DNA from: Bradyrhizobium sp. MOS002
GTDB lineage: Bacteria > Pseudomonadota > Alphaproteobacteria > Rhizobiales > Xanthobacteraceae
Assembly (NCBI RefSeq): GCF_003020115.1
Contig: NZ_PYFX01000003.1
Coordinates: 124,001-188,000, forward strand
Reading direction: 5' to 3'
Length of the DNA: 64,000 bases
The notes under the pieces: generated by a model
What the model saw: only the letters and a program-made list of their open reading frames with translations
Database searches by the model: none
What the model was told of the DNA's origin: nothing
Position numbers and translations under genes: made by a program
Shown: positions 42,968-50,622 of the stretch, piece by piece
Layout of the letters: every line of letters begins with the position of its first letter
Position numbering within the stretch: the first letter of the stretch is position 1

Positions 42968-45639
42968 ACGAGACGATCGACCAGGGAGATTTGCGGCCAC
43001 CTCCCGGCCGGCTGTTCCGCAAATACCTCTACTCGATCGTCGCGCTCGCTTTTGCCGCGCTCGCCATCAACACCGGCTTCGACGTCTGGTTCTCCTATCG
43101 CGAGCAGAAGCAGCTCCTTGCGGCGACCCAGCGCGAGCAGGCAGCAAGCGCCGCCATCCAGATCGGCCAGTTCATTGGCCAGATCGAAAACCAGATCAGA
43201 TGGCTTTCGCGCCTGCCCCCGGAGCTGTCCACGAACGAGGACCAGCGTCTGAACGCCATCCGCCTCCTGCGCCTCTCGCCCGCGATCGCGGAAATCGCCG
43301 AGCTCGACGCCCGCGGCCGCGAGCAGGTGCGCGTGTCGCGCCGCGTCGCGGACAGGATCGGCAGCAAGGCCGACCTCTCCGCTTCGCAGGCCTTCCGCGG
43401 CGCTAACGAAAGCCGCGCCTATTACGGACCGGTCTACTTCCTCGGTGACACCGAGCCGTTCATGACGCTCGCCACGCGCGGAACTGGCCTCGCGCCCGAT
43501 GTGATTGTCGCCGAGGTCAATCTTCGCTTCATCTGGGACCTCGTCGCCGGGATCAGGGTCGGCAACACCGGCAAGGCCTATGTAGTCGACCGGATGGGGC
43601 TGTTGATCGCGCATCCCGATTTGTGGCCGGCGTTGCGTCGCAGCGATCTCTCCGGCCATCCGGACGTCCGGGCCGCGCTCGATGGCGTCGGGCCGCCCTC
43701 GGGCGGTCTGGTCAAGGAGGATCTGTCCGGTCAACGCGTGCTGTCGACCTACGCGACGGTCCCCTCGCTGGGCTGGTTGGTGTTCGTCGAGCTGCCGCTC
43801 ACCGAAGCCTACGCACCGATCTACGCGTCGATCGGACGCTCGACTTTTCTCCTGGTCATCCTGCTGGCCTGTGCGGTGCTGGTCTCTCTCTTTCTGAGCC
43901 GGCGCATGACCGTGCCGATCCAGATCCTGACGCAGGGCGCGCGTCGGATCGGCAGCGGCGACCTCGGCCTGCGGCTCGCGATCAAGACCGGTGACGAGCT
44001 GGAGGCGCTCGGCGATCAGTTCAACCGGATGGCCGCTCACTTGCGCGAATCCTATGCGACGCTCGAGCGCAAGGTGATCGAGCGCACCTCCGAGCTTGAA
44101 AAGACCCGCGACCAGGCCCTTGCCGAGCACGATGCGGCCGAGCGCGCGCGCAGCGCGGCGGTCGCGGCCAACGAGACCAAATCGCGCTTTCTCGCGGTCG
44201 TCAGCCACGAGCTGCGCACGCCGCTGAACGGCGTCATGGGCGTGCTGCAACTGCTCGACGACGGCAGCCTCGGCGAAGCGCAGCGGCGCCACCTCACGAC
44301 CGCGGCCGCGTCGGGCGAAACGCTGATCGCGCTGGTCGACGGCATTCTCGAATATGCGCGCCTGGAGGCCAGCGCCGAGACTCTGGAGACCCGCGATTTC
44401 CGCCTCGACCAGCTCATCGAAACGGCGGCCGACCTGATGCGCCCGCAGGCCTCTCACAAGGGCCTGTCCTTCGATCTCGCCTGCGATGCGACGGTCAATA
44501 CCTCCGTGCACGGCGATCCGGTGCGGCTCAATCGCATTCTGCTGAATCTGATCGGCAATGCGATCAAGTTCACACCGCGCGGCGGCATCGGCTTGAGCGC
44601 GGCCGCCGAGGCACATGACGATCATGTCCTGCTGCGCATCACCGTTCACGATACCGGCATCGGCATCGCGCCCGACATGCACGAGCGGATTTTCGAGGAT
44701 TTCGTCCAGGCCGACGACAGCATCGCGCGGCGGTTCGGCGGCACCGGCCTTGGACTGGCGATCGCGCGGCGCCTGACCCGCCTGATGCGCGGCGAGTTGA
44801 CGGTGGCGAGCACGCCGGGCACGGGCAGCTCGTTCATGCTTGAGGTCCCGCTTGGCCTCGCCGCGAGCGGCATCGCGCAAGGCGCGGACCAGCCGCCATC
44901 GCGGCAGCTTCGCGTGCTGCTGGTCGACGACGACCCCGTCAATTGCGAGGTCGGCGAAGCGATGTTGAAGAGGCTCGGCCACCCCACCACCATCGCCACG
45001 AACGGCGCGTCGGCCATCGCACTCGCCCGCGATCAAGCCTTCGACATCATCCTGATGGATCTGCACATGCCCGATATGGACGGCGTCGAGGCGGCATCGC
45101 GGATTCGAAAGCTCGGTCTGCCTATGATGCCGCGCATCATCGCGGTGACCGCCGACATGTCGCCCCGCGCCCGAGAGCGACTCGCGGGCGCGGGCATTGC
45201 CAGGATCGTCAGCAAGCCGATCTTGATCAACGCGCTGCGCGAAGCGATCGAGGACGATGCCCAGAACCAGCCAGCCGCGCCGCAACTCGCCGCAGGCGCC
45301 TTGATCGACCGGCATTTCCTCGACGACCAGAAGGAGCTGCTGGGCGCGGCGCAGATCGCAAAACTCCACGACCTGCTGGAAGAGACCAGCGAAAAGCTGG
45401 TCGAGGACATCGCCAAGGCAGCAGTGACCGGCGATCCCGCGCAGCTGGCGCGCTGCGCGCATCAACTCGGCAGCGGCGCGAGCGCACTCGGCCTCGTCCG
45501 CCTGTTCGAATTCTGCCGTGAGATCGAGCTGGCGGCAGTCACGATGTCCCCGCCCGAATGCCAGAGCGCCGCCCGCGAAATCGCCGCGCTTCGGAAGGCC
45601 TCGATCAGCGCGCTGGACGATCTGCTTCGGTCGGCCTAA
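42964..45639 (+). CDS. Hybrid sensor histidine kinase/response regulator with HPt domain
   Basis: An 891-residue membrane kinase. A transmembrane segment lies near residues 17-42 (LYSIVALAFAALAINTGF), followed by a periplasmic Cache-like sensor region to about 290. A second membrane segment (LLVILLACAVLVSLFLS) and a HAMP domain come next. The HisKA box FLAVVSHELRTPLNG has its phospho-His at 415. The ATPase domain shows NLIGNAIKFTPRGG, DTGIGI and GTGLGLAIARRL. A receiver domain has Asp699 (MDLHMPDMDG), and an HPt domain has His833 (CAHQLGSGASALGL). The GTG at 42964 overlaps the binding-protein stop. The full phosphorelay lies in one protein; the output partner is not visible here. Confidence 0.93.
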   Translation: MNETIDQGDLRPPPGRLFRKYLYSIVALAFAALAINTGFDVWFSYREQKQLLAATQREQAASAAIQIGQFIGQIENQIRWLSRLPPELSTNEDQRLNAIRLLRLSPAIAEIAELDARGREQVRVSRRVADRIGSKADLSASQAFRGANESRAYYGPVYFLGDTEPFMTLATRGTGLAPDVIVAEVNLRFIWDLVAGIRVGNTGKAYVVDRMGLLIAHPDLWPALRRSDLSGHPDVRAALDGVGPPSGGLVKEDLSGQRVLSTYATVPSLGWLVFVELPLTEAYAPIYASIGRSTFLLVILLACAVLVSLFLSRRMTVPIQILTQGARRIGSGDLGLRLAIKTGDELEALGDQFNRMAAHLRESYATLERKVIERTSELEKTRDQALAEHDAAERARSAAVAANETKSRFLAVVSHELRTPLNGVMGVLQLLDDGSLGEAQRRHLTTAAASGETLIALVDGILEYARLEASAETLETRDFRLDQLIETAADLMRPQASHKGLSFDLACDATVNTSVHGDPVRLNRILLNLIGNAIKFTPRGGIGLSAAAEAHDDHVLLRITVHDTGIGIAPDMHERIFEDFVQADDSIARRFGGTGLGLAIARRLTRLMRGELTVASTPGTGSSFMLEVPLGLAASGIAQGADQPPSRQLRVLLVDDDPVNCEVGEAMLKRLGHPTTIATNGASAIALARDQAFDIILMDLHMPDMDGVEAASRIRKLGLPMMPRIIAVTADMSPRARERLAGAGIARIVSKPILINALREAIEDDAQNQPAAPQLAAGALIDRHFLDDQKELLGAAQIAKLHDLLEETSEKLVEDIAKAAVTGDPAQLARCAHQLGSGASALGLVRLFEFCREIELAAVTMSPPECQSAAREIAALRKASISALDDLLRSA

Positions 45640-45684
45640 CAGCGTTCGGTCACTGACTGAAATACAAGATGATTGGAGGCGCCG

Positions 45685-46596
45685 GTGCGCGCAAAATGTC
45701 TCGCCATTGTTCTCATGCTGCTCGCTCCTGCCGCGCGCGCCGAGGTCGAACAGTTCCCGTCCAGCTTCAAAACCAAAACCATCGCGGCCAACGGCACGCA
45801 AATTCATGTTCGCGTCGGCGGCCAGGGGCCTGCCGTGATCCTGATCCACGGCTTTGGTGATACCGGCGACATGTGGGTCAAGCTCGGCGCTGACCTCGTG
45901 CGCGACCACACCGTTGTCGTGCCCGATCTGCGCGGTATGGGCCTCTCGAGCAAGCCCGACAATGGCTACGACAAATGGACCCAGGCGGCCGACATGCGGG
46001 CCGTTCTCGCAGCGCTCGGCATCGAAAAGGCCGCCGTCGTCGGCCACGACATCGGAACCATGGTGGCCTATGCCTACGCGGCCCGGTATCGCGACCTGAC
46101 CGAGAAGCTGATCGTCATGGATGCTCCGGTCCCCGGGGTGCCGCCGTGGGACGAGGTCGTTCGCAGCCCGCAGCTCTGGCATTTTGATCTCGGAGGCTCC
46201 GACATGGAGCGGCTGGTCAAGGGCCGCGAGCGCATCTACCTCGACCGCTTCTGGAATGACTTCGCGGGGACGCCCTCCAGGATCGCGGAAGCGACACGCC
46301 GTCATTACGCAGAGCTCTATGCGCGGCCGGGCGCCATGCGTGCTGCGTTCGCCCAGTTCAGGTCGATCCGAAACGACGCCGAGGACAACAAGAAGGCGAT
46401 CGCGACCAAGTTGACCATCCCCGTGCTGGCCGTCGGGGGCGAGAAATCCTTCGGTGCGACGGAGGCCGTCGTGATGCGAAACGCCGCGACTGACGTCACC
46501 GAATTGGTCATTCCGGACGCCGGTCATTGGCTGATGGAAGAGCAACCGGCGGCAACCGTGAAGGCGATACGCCAATTTCTAGATACCAAAAAATAG
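45685..46596 (+). CDS. Secreted alpha/beta hydrolase (epoxide hydrolase/dehalogenase-like)
   Basis: A 303-residue hydrolase with a cleavable signal peptide ending APAARA. The oxyanion motif HGFGDTGDMW, the nucleophile elbow GHDIGTMVAYAYA with an Asp nucleophile, and the C-terminal His in DAGHWLMEEQPAA place it with epoxide hydrolases and haloalkane or haloacetate dehalogenases. I chose the GTG at 45685 because GGAGG (45675-45679) lies 5 nt upstream; a TTG at 45673 gives a longer frame. It follows the kinase by 45 bp in the same direction, so it may belong to that unit. The substrate is unknown. Confidence 0.85.
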   Translation: MRAKCLAIVLMLLAPAARAEVEQFPSSFKTKTIAANGTQIHVRVGGQGPAVILIHGFGDTGDMWVKLGADLVRDHTVVVPDLRGMGLSSKPDNGYDKWTQAADMRAVLAALGIEKAAVVGHDIGTMVAYAYAARYRDLTEKLIVMDAPVPGVPPWDEVVRSPQLWHFDLGGSDMERLVKGRERIYLDRFWNDFAGTPSRIAEATRRHYAELYARPGAMRAAFAQFRSIRNDAEDNKKAIATKLTIPVLAVGGEKSFGATEAVVMRNAATDVTELVIPDAGHWLMEEQPAATVKAIRQFLDTKK

Positions 46597-46605
46597 AGCA
46601 GCGAG

Positions 46606-46647
46606 CCGCGCGGAGCCGACATATCTCGGCTCGGTCCTTCCGCGCGG
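46606..46647. terminator. Bidirectional stem-loop between convergent hydrolase and lysR
   Basis: CCGCGCGG (46606-46613) pairs with CCGCGCGG (46640-46647), and an inner GAGCCGA/TCGGCTC stem closes a 6-nt loop CATATC. A 7-nt bulge (GGTCCTT) interrupts one side. The T-rich TCATTTTAAT follows on the plus strand. It sits between two convergent genes, as expected for a shared terminator. Confidence 0.6.
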
Positions 46648-46648
46648 G

Positions 46649-47560
46649 TCATTTTAATCGGCCCGGCGCTTCATCCTCCCGGCCAAACCGCTCAACCAGG
46701 AAATCGATGAACAGCCGCACCTTCACCGACAGATGCCGGGTCGGCGGATAGACCGCATAGAGCGCAAGCGGCGGCGCCGAATACTCGTCCAGCACGGTCC
46801 GCAGCTCGCCTTTCCTCAAGGCGTCGGCGGCGATGAATTCCGGGAGCAGCGCGAGCCCCCTGCCCTTGACCGCGACATCACGCAGCACTTCGGCATTGTT
46901 GACGCAGAGGGACCAGGCCGGCTGGATCCAGTGATCGCCGTCGGTGCCGGTGAGCTTCCACTGATTGCCCGTCAGCAGGAAGCCGTAGGTCAGCGAGGCG
47001 TGCCCGCGCAGATCCTGCGGATGTCTTGGTGTGCCGTGACGTGCGAGATAATCGGGTGAAGCGCAGATCATGCGGGCCACCGGCATGATCTTTCGCGCGA
47101 TCAAGCTCGACGATTCCAATTCCGCGATCCGCAGCGTCACGTCAAAACCGTCCTGGACGGGATCGAGCAGATCGTCGCTGAGCACGAGCTGGAGCTGCAG
47201 CTCCGGATATCGCGCCATGAAATCGGCCAGCACCGGCCCGAGCCGCAGGGTGCCGAACGACATTGGGGCGTTGACGCGCAACAGGCCGCGCGGCGCCGAC
47301 TGGGCTTGCGTCACGGCCTGGTCGGCCGCCTCGATCTCCGACAGGATCACGACCGCGCGCTCGAAATAGCGCTGGCCGTTCTCGGTCGGGCTCGCATGGC
47401 GCGTGGTCCGGTTCAGGAGCTGCACGCCCAGGCTCTCTTCGAGGTCGGCGATGTATTTGCTGATCGCCGAGCGTGACAGCCGCAACTGCCGGCCCGCCTC
47501 GGCAAAACTGCCGCTTTCGACCACCTTTACGAAGGCTCGGAGACTGGCGACCTTATCCAT
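46649..47560 (-). CDS. LysR-family transcriptional regulator
   Basis: A 303-residue LysR regulator. The N-terminal winged helix-turn-helix covers about residues 1-60 (LRAFVKVVESGSFAEAGRQLRLSRSAISKYIADLEESLGVQLLNRTTR, read as consecutive blocks). The C-terminal ligand domain shows LRVNAPMSFGTLRLGPVL, DVTLRIAELESSSLIARK, and GLALLPEFIAADAL. It is most like the AaeR/DsdC-unrelated subgroup that regulates oxidoreductases. It is divergent from the VOC dioxygenase gene at 47690, with a 129-bp gap holding two related operator-like sites. Control of that pair and of itself is the likely role. Confidence 0.94.
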   Translation of the reverse strand: MDKVASLRAFVKVVESGSFAEAGRQLRLSRSAISKYIADLEESLGVQLLNRTTRHASPTENGQRYFERAVVILSEIEAADQAVTQAQSAPRGLLRVNAPMSFGTLRLGPVLADFMARYPELQLQLVLSDDLLDPVQDGFDVTLRIAELESSSLIARKIMPVARMICASPDYLARHGTPRHPQDLRGHASLTYGFLLTGNQWKLTGTDGDHWIQPAWSLCVNNAEVLRDVAVKGRGLALLPEFIAADALRKGELRTVLDEYSAPPLALYAVYPPTRHLSVKVRLFIDFLVERFGREDEAPGRLK

Positions 47561-47573
47561 GGACTGGCGCCGG

Positions 47574-47630
47574 CGATTGTTTCCAAATCGTAGACATAGA
47601 CGTCATATTTGCATGGATTGTCTCCAATCC
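47574..47630. promoter_or_regulatory. Two operator-like half-palindromes between lysR and the VOC gene
   Basis: The 11-mers ATTGTTTCCAA (47576-47586) and ATTGTCTCCAA (47617-47627) differ at one base and are spaced 41 bp, about four helical turns. Each sits in its own inverted repeat: CGATT-N7-AATCG at 47574-47590 and GGATTG-TCTC-CAATCC at 47615-47630. This is the arrangement expected for recognition and activation sites of the adjacent LysR protein. Confidence 0.6.
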
Positions 47631-47689
47631 AAAGCGGAACGATATTTCCGGTCAGAGCAAGACCGCTCCCCGAGCTTTGGAGGACGACA

Positions 47690-48628
47690 ATGTCTGGACT
47701 GCACCACGTGACCGCGATCGCCGGCGACCCGATCAGGAATTTCGGCTTCTACACCCGGGATCTCGGCCTGCGCTTCGTCAAGAAGACGGTCAATTTCGAC
47801 GATCCCGGCACCTATCACTTCTACTACGGCGACGAGACCGGCCGGCCCGGCACCATCCTGACTTTCTTTCCCTGGGCCGGCGTGCCGGCCGGGCGCCGCG
47901 GCGTGGGCGAGACCCATCAGACCGCCTTCCGCGTGCCGCAACGCTCGCTCGGCTATTGGACGCAGCGCTTCGTCGAGAAGGGCATCGCTTACGAGGCGCT
48001 GGAGAAGCGCTTTGGCGAGTCCGTGCTGCCGTTCACAGACCCTGATGGCATGGCGCTCGCGCTCGTCGGCATTCCCGGTGCCGAGAGCGAGCCGGGCTGG
48101 AGCAATGGCGACGTTCCCGCCGAACATGCGATCCGCGGCTTCCACGGCGTGACCTTGCTGCTCGACAGCGCGGCGAAGACGGCTGCCGTCCTCACCGACG
48201 TCTTCGGCTTCAAGGAGACGGCGCGCGAAGGCTCGGTGATCCGCTTCAAGGCACAGGGCGACGTCGAAGGCAGCGTCGTCGACATCTACGAGGCCAAGGG
48301 CTTCTTGCGCGGGCACCAAGGTGGCGGCTCCGTGCATCACATCGCCTTCCGCGCGGCCGACGACGCCGAGCAGGGAAAGATGGCGCAAAAGCTCGTGAGC
48401 AATCACGGCCTGCACCCGACCGAGCAGCGGGACCGCAATTACTTCCGCTCGATCTATTTCCGCGAGCCCGGCGGCGTGCTGTTCGAGATCGCGACCGATA
48501 TCCCCGGCTTCGCCGTCGACGAGCCCGTCGCGACGCTGGGACGCGACCTCAAGCTGCCGAGCTTCCTCGAAGCGCAGCGCAAGCAGATCGAGGGTGTACT
48601 GCCGAATTTGGAAGAGAGGGTGTCGTGA
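47690..48628 (+). CDS. Ring-cleaving dioxygenase, VOC superfamily (MhqO/MhqE-like)
   Basis: A 312-residue protein with two vicinal-oxygen-chelate modules. The first opens LHHVTAIAGDPIRNFGFYTRDLGLRFVKKTVNFDDPGTYHFYYGD (as consecutive blocks); the second opens IRGFHGVTLLLD. Likely metal ligands are the His of GLHHVT, the His of SVHHIAFRA and the Glu of VLFEIATD. In Bacillus such proteins belong to the quinone-responsive Mhq regulon. GGAGG (47679-47683) precedes the ATG. Its stop overlaps the hydrolase GTG by 4 bp. Detoxification of quinones or catechols is inferred from family and from the hydrolase partner. Confidence 0.9.
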   Translation: MSGLHHVTAIAGDPIRNFGFYTRDLGLRFVKKTVNFDDPGTYHFYYGDETGRPGTILTFFPWAGVPAGRRGVGETHQTAFRVPQRSLGYWTQRFVEKGIAYEALEKRFGESVLPFTDPDGMALALVGIPGAESEPGWSNGDVPAEHAIRGFHGVTLLLDSAAKTAAVLTDVFGFKETAREGSVIRFKAQGDVEGSVVDIYEAKGFLRGHQGGGSVHHIAFRAADDAEQGKMAQKLVSNHGLHPTEQRDRNYFRSIYFREPGGVLFEIATDIPGFAVDEPVATLGRDLKLPSFLEAQRKQIEGVLPNLEERVS

Positions 48629-49251
48629 CCGAGAATTCATTCATCCATCGTTTCGAGCCCGCGACCGGCGCGGGCTCCTCTCCGCTCCTGCTGCTGCACG
48701 GCACGGGTGGCGACGAGAACGACCTGCTCGGGCTTGGCAAGATGATCTCGCCCGGCGCTGCCCTGCTCTCGCCGCGCGGCCGCGTTCTCGAGCACGGCAT
48801 GCCCCGTTTCTTCCGCCGTCTGGCCGAGGGCGTGTTCGACGAGGACGACGTGCGCCGCCGCGCGCACGAACTCGGCGGCTTCGTCGCGGAGGCGCGGCAG
48901 CGATATGGCCTCGCCGCGCCGGTCGCGGTCGGCTTCTCCAACGGCGCCAACATCGCAGCCGCGCTGTTGCTGCTGGAGCCGGACGCGCTGGCAGGCGCGA
49001 TCCTGCTCCGCGCCATGGTGCCGCTGTCGGATCCGCCGAAGGCTGAGCTCGGCGGCAAGCCCGTCCTGCTTCTGTCAGGGCAGGCTGATCCGATCGTTCC
49101 GGCGAGCAATTCGGCGAAGCTTGCCTCGCTGTTGTCGGAAGCCGGAGCGCGGGTCGCACACAAGGTGTTGCCGGCGGGCCATCAATTGTCACAGGCCGAT
49201 TTGACGCTCGCCCGCGACTGGATCGGCAAATGCGCCGCCGAGGTCGCCTGA
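48625..49251 (+). CDS. Carboxylesterase/phospholipase-family hydrolase (MhqD-like)
   Basis: A 208-residue alpha/beta hydrolase of the phospholipase/carboxylesterase family. Motifs are LLLHGTGGDENDLL, the nucleophile elbow VGFSNGANIAAALL, the acid in LLSGQADPIVPA and the His in LPAGHQLSQAD. The GTG start overlaps the stop of the VOC gene. The order VOC dioxygenase then hydrolase matches the mhqO-mhqD-type pairing known from quinone-response loci. Products of ring cleavage are possible substrates, but this is inference. Confidence 0.9.
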   Translation: MTENSFIHRFEPATGAGSSPLLLLHGTGGDENDLLGLGKMISPGAALLSPRGRVLEHGMPRFFRRLAEGVFDEDDVRRRAHELGGFVAEARQRYGLAAPVAVGFSNGANIAAALLLLEPDALAGAILLRAMVPLSDPPKAELGGKPVLLLSGQADPIVPASNSAKLASLLSEAGARVAHKVLPAGHQLSQADLTLARDWIGKCAAEVA

Positions 49252-49262
49252 GCCCGAAAAGC

Positions 49263-49288
49263 GGCGCATCGTTTTCGAACGGTGCGCC
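49263..49288. terminator. UUCG-capped stem-loop between convergent genes
   Basis: GGCGCATCGTT and AACGGTGCGCC form an 11-bp stem with one G-U type pair, closed by a TTCG tetraloop. It lies between the convergent hydrolase and CorA-type genes. No strong T run follows on either strand, so Rho-independent strength is uncertain. Confidence 0.6.
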
Positions 49289-49294
49289 ACGGCT

Positions 49295-50305
49295 TCATTC
49301 GAACCAGCCGCGCCGCTTGAACCAGATCAGCGGCAGCACGCCGCTGGCAATGATGGCGAGCGAGGCCAGCGGATAGCCGAACGTCCAGTCCAGCTCCGGC
49401 ATGTGCTTGAAATTCATGCCCCAGATGCCGACCAGAATCGTGGGCGGCACGCCGACGACCGAAACGATGGTCAGGATCTTGAACAACTCGTTCTGCTGGA
49501 TGTTGATGAAGCCGAGCACGGCATCGAGCAGAAGTTGGATCTTATCCGACAATCGCGTCTCGTAATCGCCGAGCGAAGCGACATCTTTGGAGACGGCCTC
49601 GAGGCGCTTCTTCGACGCGGCCGTGATCCATTCACTCCCGACATCGCCGGCAAACGAGGCGACGCGGCCGACGCCAAGCAGGACATCGCGCGCCTTGGCG
49701 AGCCGATCGGCCAGTTCCCCGATGTTCTCCAGCGCCTCGCGCATCCTGCGGCTGGAGCGGACCGGCCGCTTGGTGCGAACGAGCCCGCCCTTGAAGACAT
49801 CCCGCGAAAGCCTGTCGACCTTCGCGCCGAGATGCTCAAGGACATCGGCTCCGCGATCGACCATGGCCTCGACCAGACTGGTGAACACGCACATGCCGTT
49901 CTCCAGGCTGTCATCGGAACCGATGCGCTTGCCGATGTCCTCGAAGATCGGCAGGTGCGCGAAACGCACCGTCACCAGCACGTGCGGACCGATGACGAAT
50001 CCCACCGGCGTGATCTCGGCCTCGTTGTTCTCGTTGAGCCGGACCGCCGGCGAGCTGAGATAGAGCGTGCCGTTGTTGAGGATCAGGCGGCTCGACGCTT
50101 CGATCTCGCTGAGCGAATCCTCGGACGGGACGCGTATCCCGAGCAATCGTTCGACGAACTGCTTTTCCTCCGCGGTCGCGTCCAAAAGATCAGCCCAGAT
50201 GATCTCGGACGGCATCTCCCCGCCGATCTTCTGCCAATCGTCGGATGGCCACCTGTACAGCTTGAGCAAGAACCGAACTCCGCATACCCTCGCGCCGGAT
50301 CGCAC
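49295..50305 (-). CDS. CorA-family magnesium/divalent cation transporter
   Basis: Up to 336 residues. A long soluble N-terminal domain with helices precedes two C-terminal membrane segments. The first membrane segment ends in the signature GIWGMNFKHMPELDW, and the second is LASLAIIASGVLPLIWFKRRGW. The GMN tripeptide is the selectivity filter of CorA channels. The start is uncertain: the GTG at 50305 is the longest, and the ATG at 50215 (MPSEIIW) has GGGGAG only just upstream. Magnesium is the default ion, and some relatives carry Co, Ni or Zn. It converges on the mhq-like pair and is transcribed alone. Confidence 0.9.
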   Translation of the reverse strand: MRSGARVCGVRFLLKLYRWPSDDWQKIGGEMPSEIIWADLLDATAEEKQFVERLLGIRVPSEDSLSEIEASSRLILNNGTLYLSSPAVRLNENNEAEITPVGFVIGPHVLVTVRFAHLPIFEDIGKRIGSDDSLENGMCVFTSLVEAMVDRGADVLEHLGAKVDRLSRDVFKGGLVRTKRPVRSSRRMREALENIGELADRLAKARDVLLGVGRVASFAGDVGSEWITAASKKRLEAVSKDVASLGDYETRLSDKIQLLLDAVLGFINIQQNELFKILTIVSVVGVPPTILVGIWGMNFKHMPELDWTFGYPLASLAIIASGVLPLIWFKRRGWFE

Positions 50306-50622
50306 GGCATGCGGCCATCCTGCGCCGAGCTAACGCATGAGGGTTCCGAACGTTCAAAGCCGGGGGGAGCATCGGGCCGGCGCAATCAACCAAGCGGGCG
50401 CGGCCTCCTTCGATGATGCCATCATGCCAGTGTTTTGCCCGACGGGTCAACGGCATCGCGCAACGCAAAGCCATTCGATCGCGTGGCGCGCAAGCCATTG
50501 AAATCACTATCCCCGGCTACTGTGCATGGGGTTGTTTTTCAGGTTTTTGTTTGGACCGGGGTCGTGACGATCTCTTCCGTTGGGAGAGATCGTCACCGAC
50601 ATCACGCAATCGACCTGCGCCC
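50306..50622. other. Gene-free stretch between corA-like gene and the dpp operon end
   Basis: This 317-bp stretch should hold the promoter of the CorA-type gene at its low-coordinate end and the 3' end of the peptide ABC operon at the other. Apart from the stem-loop at 50564-50596 and a T-rich patch near 50531-50551, I see no feature and no credible small gene. Confidence 0.6.
50564..50596 (-). terminator. Stem-loop at the end of the amidase-dpp operon
   Basis: GTGACGATCTCT and AGAGATCGTCAC form a perfect 12-bp stem around a 9-nt loop, 27 nt past the binding-protein stop. The strand that follows on the minus side is A/C-rich rather than U-rich. It may block 3' exonucleases or assist Rho-dependent ends. 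Confidence 0.6.

Noticed and set aside
42811..46575. 1254-codon open frame antisense to the hybrid kinase and hydrolase
   Set aside because: The plus-strand genes have full domain sets. The antisense product is Arg/Asp/Ala-rich without any recognisable domain.
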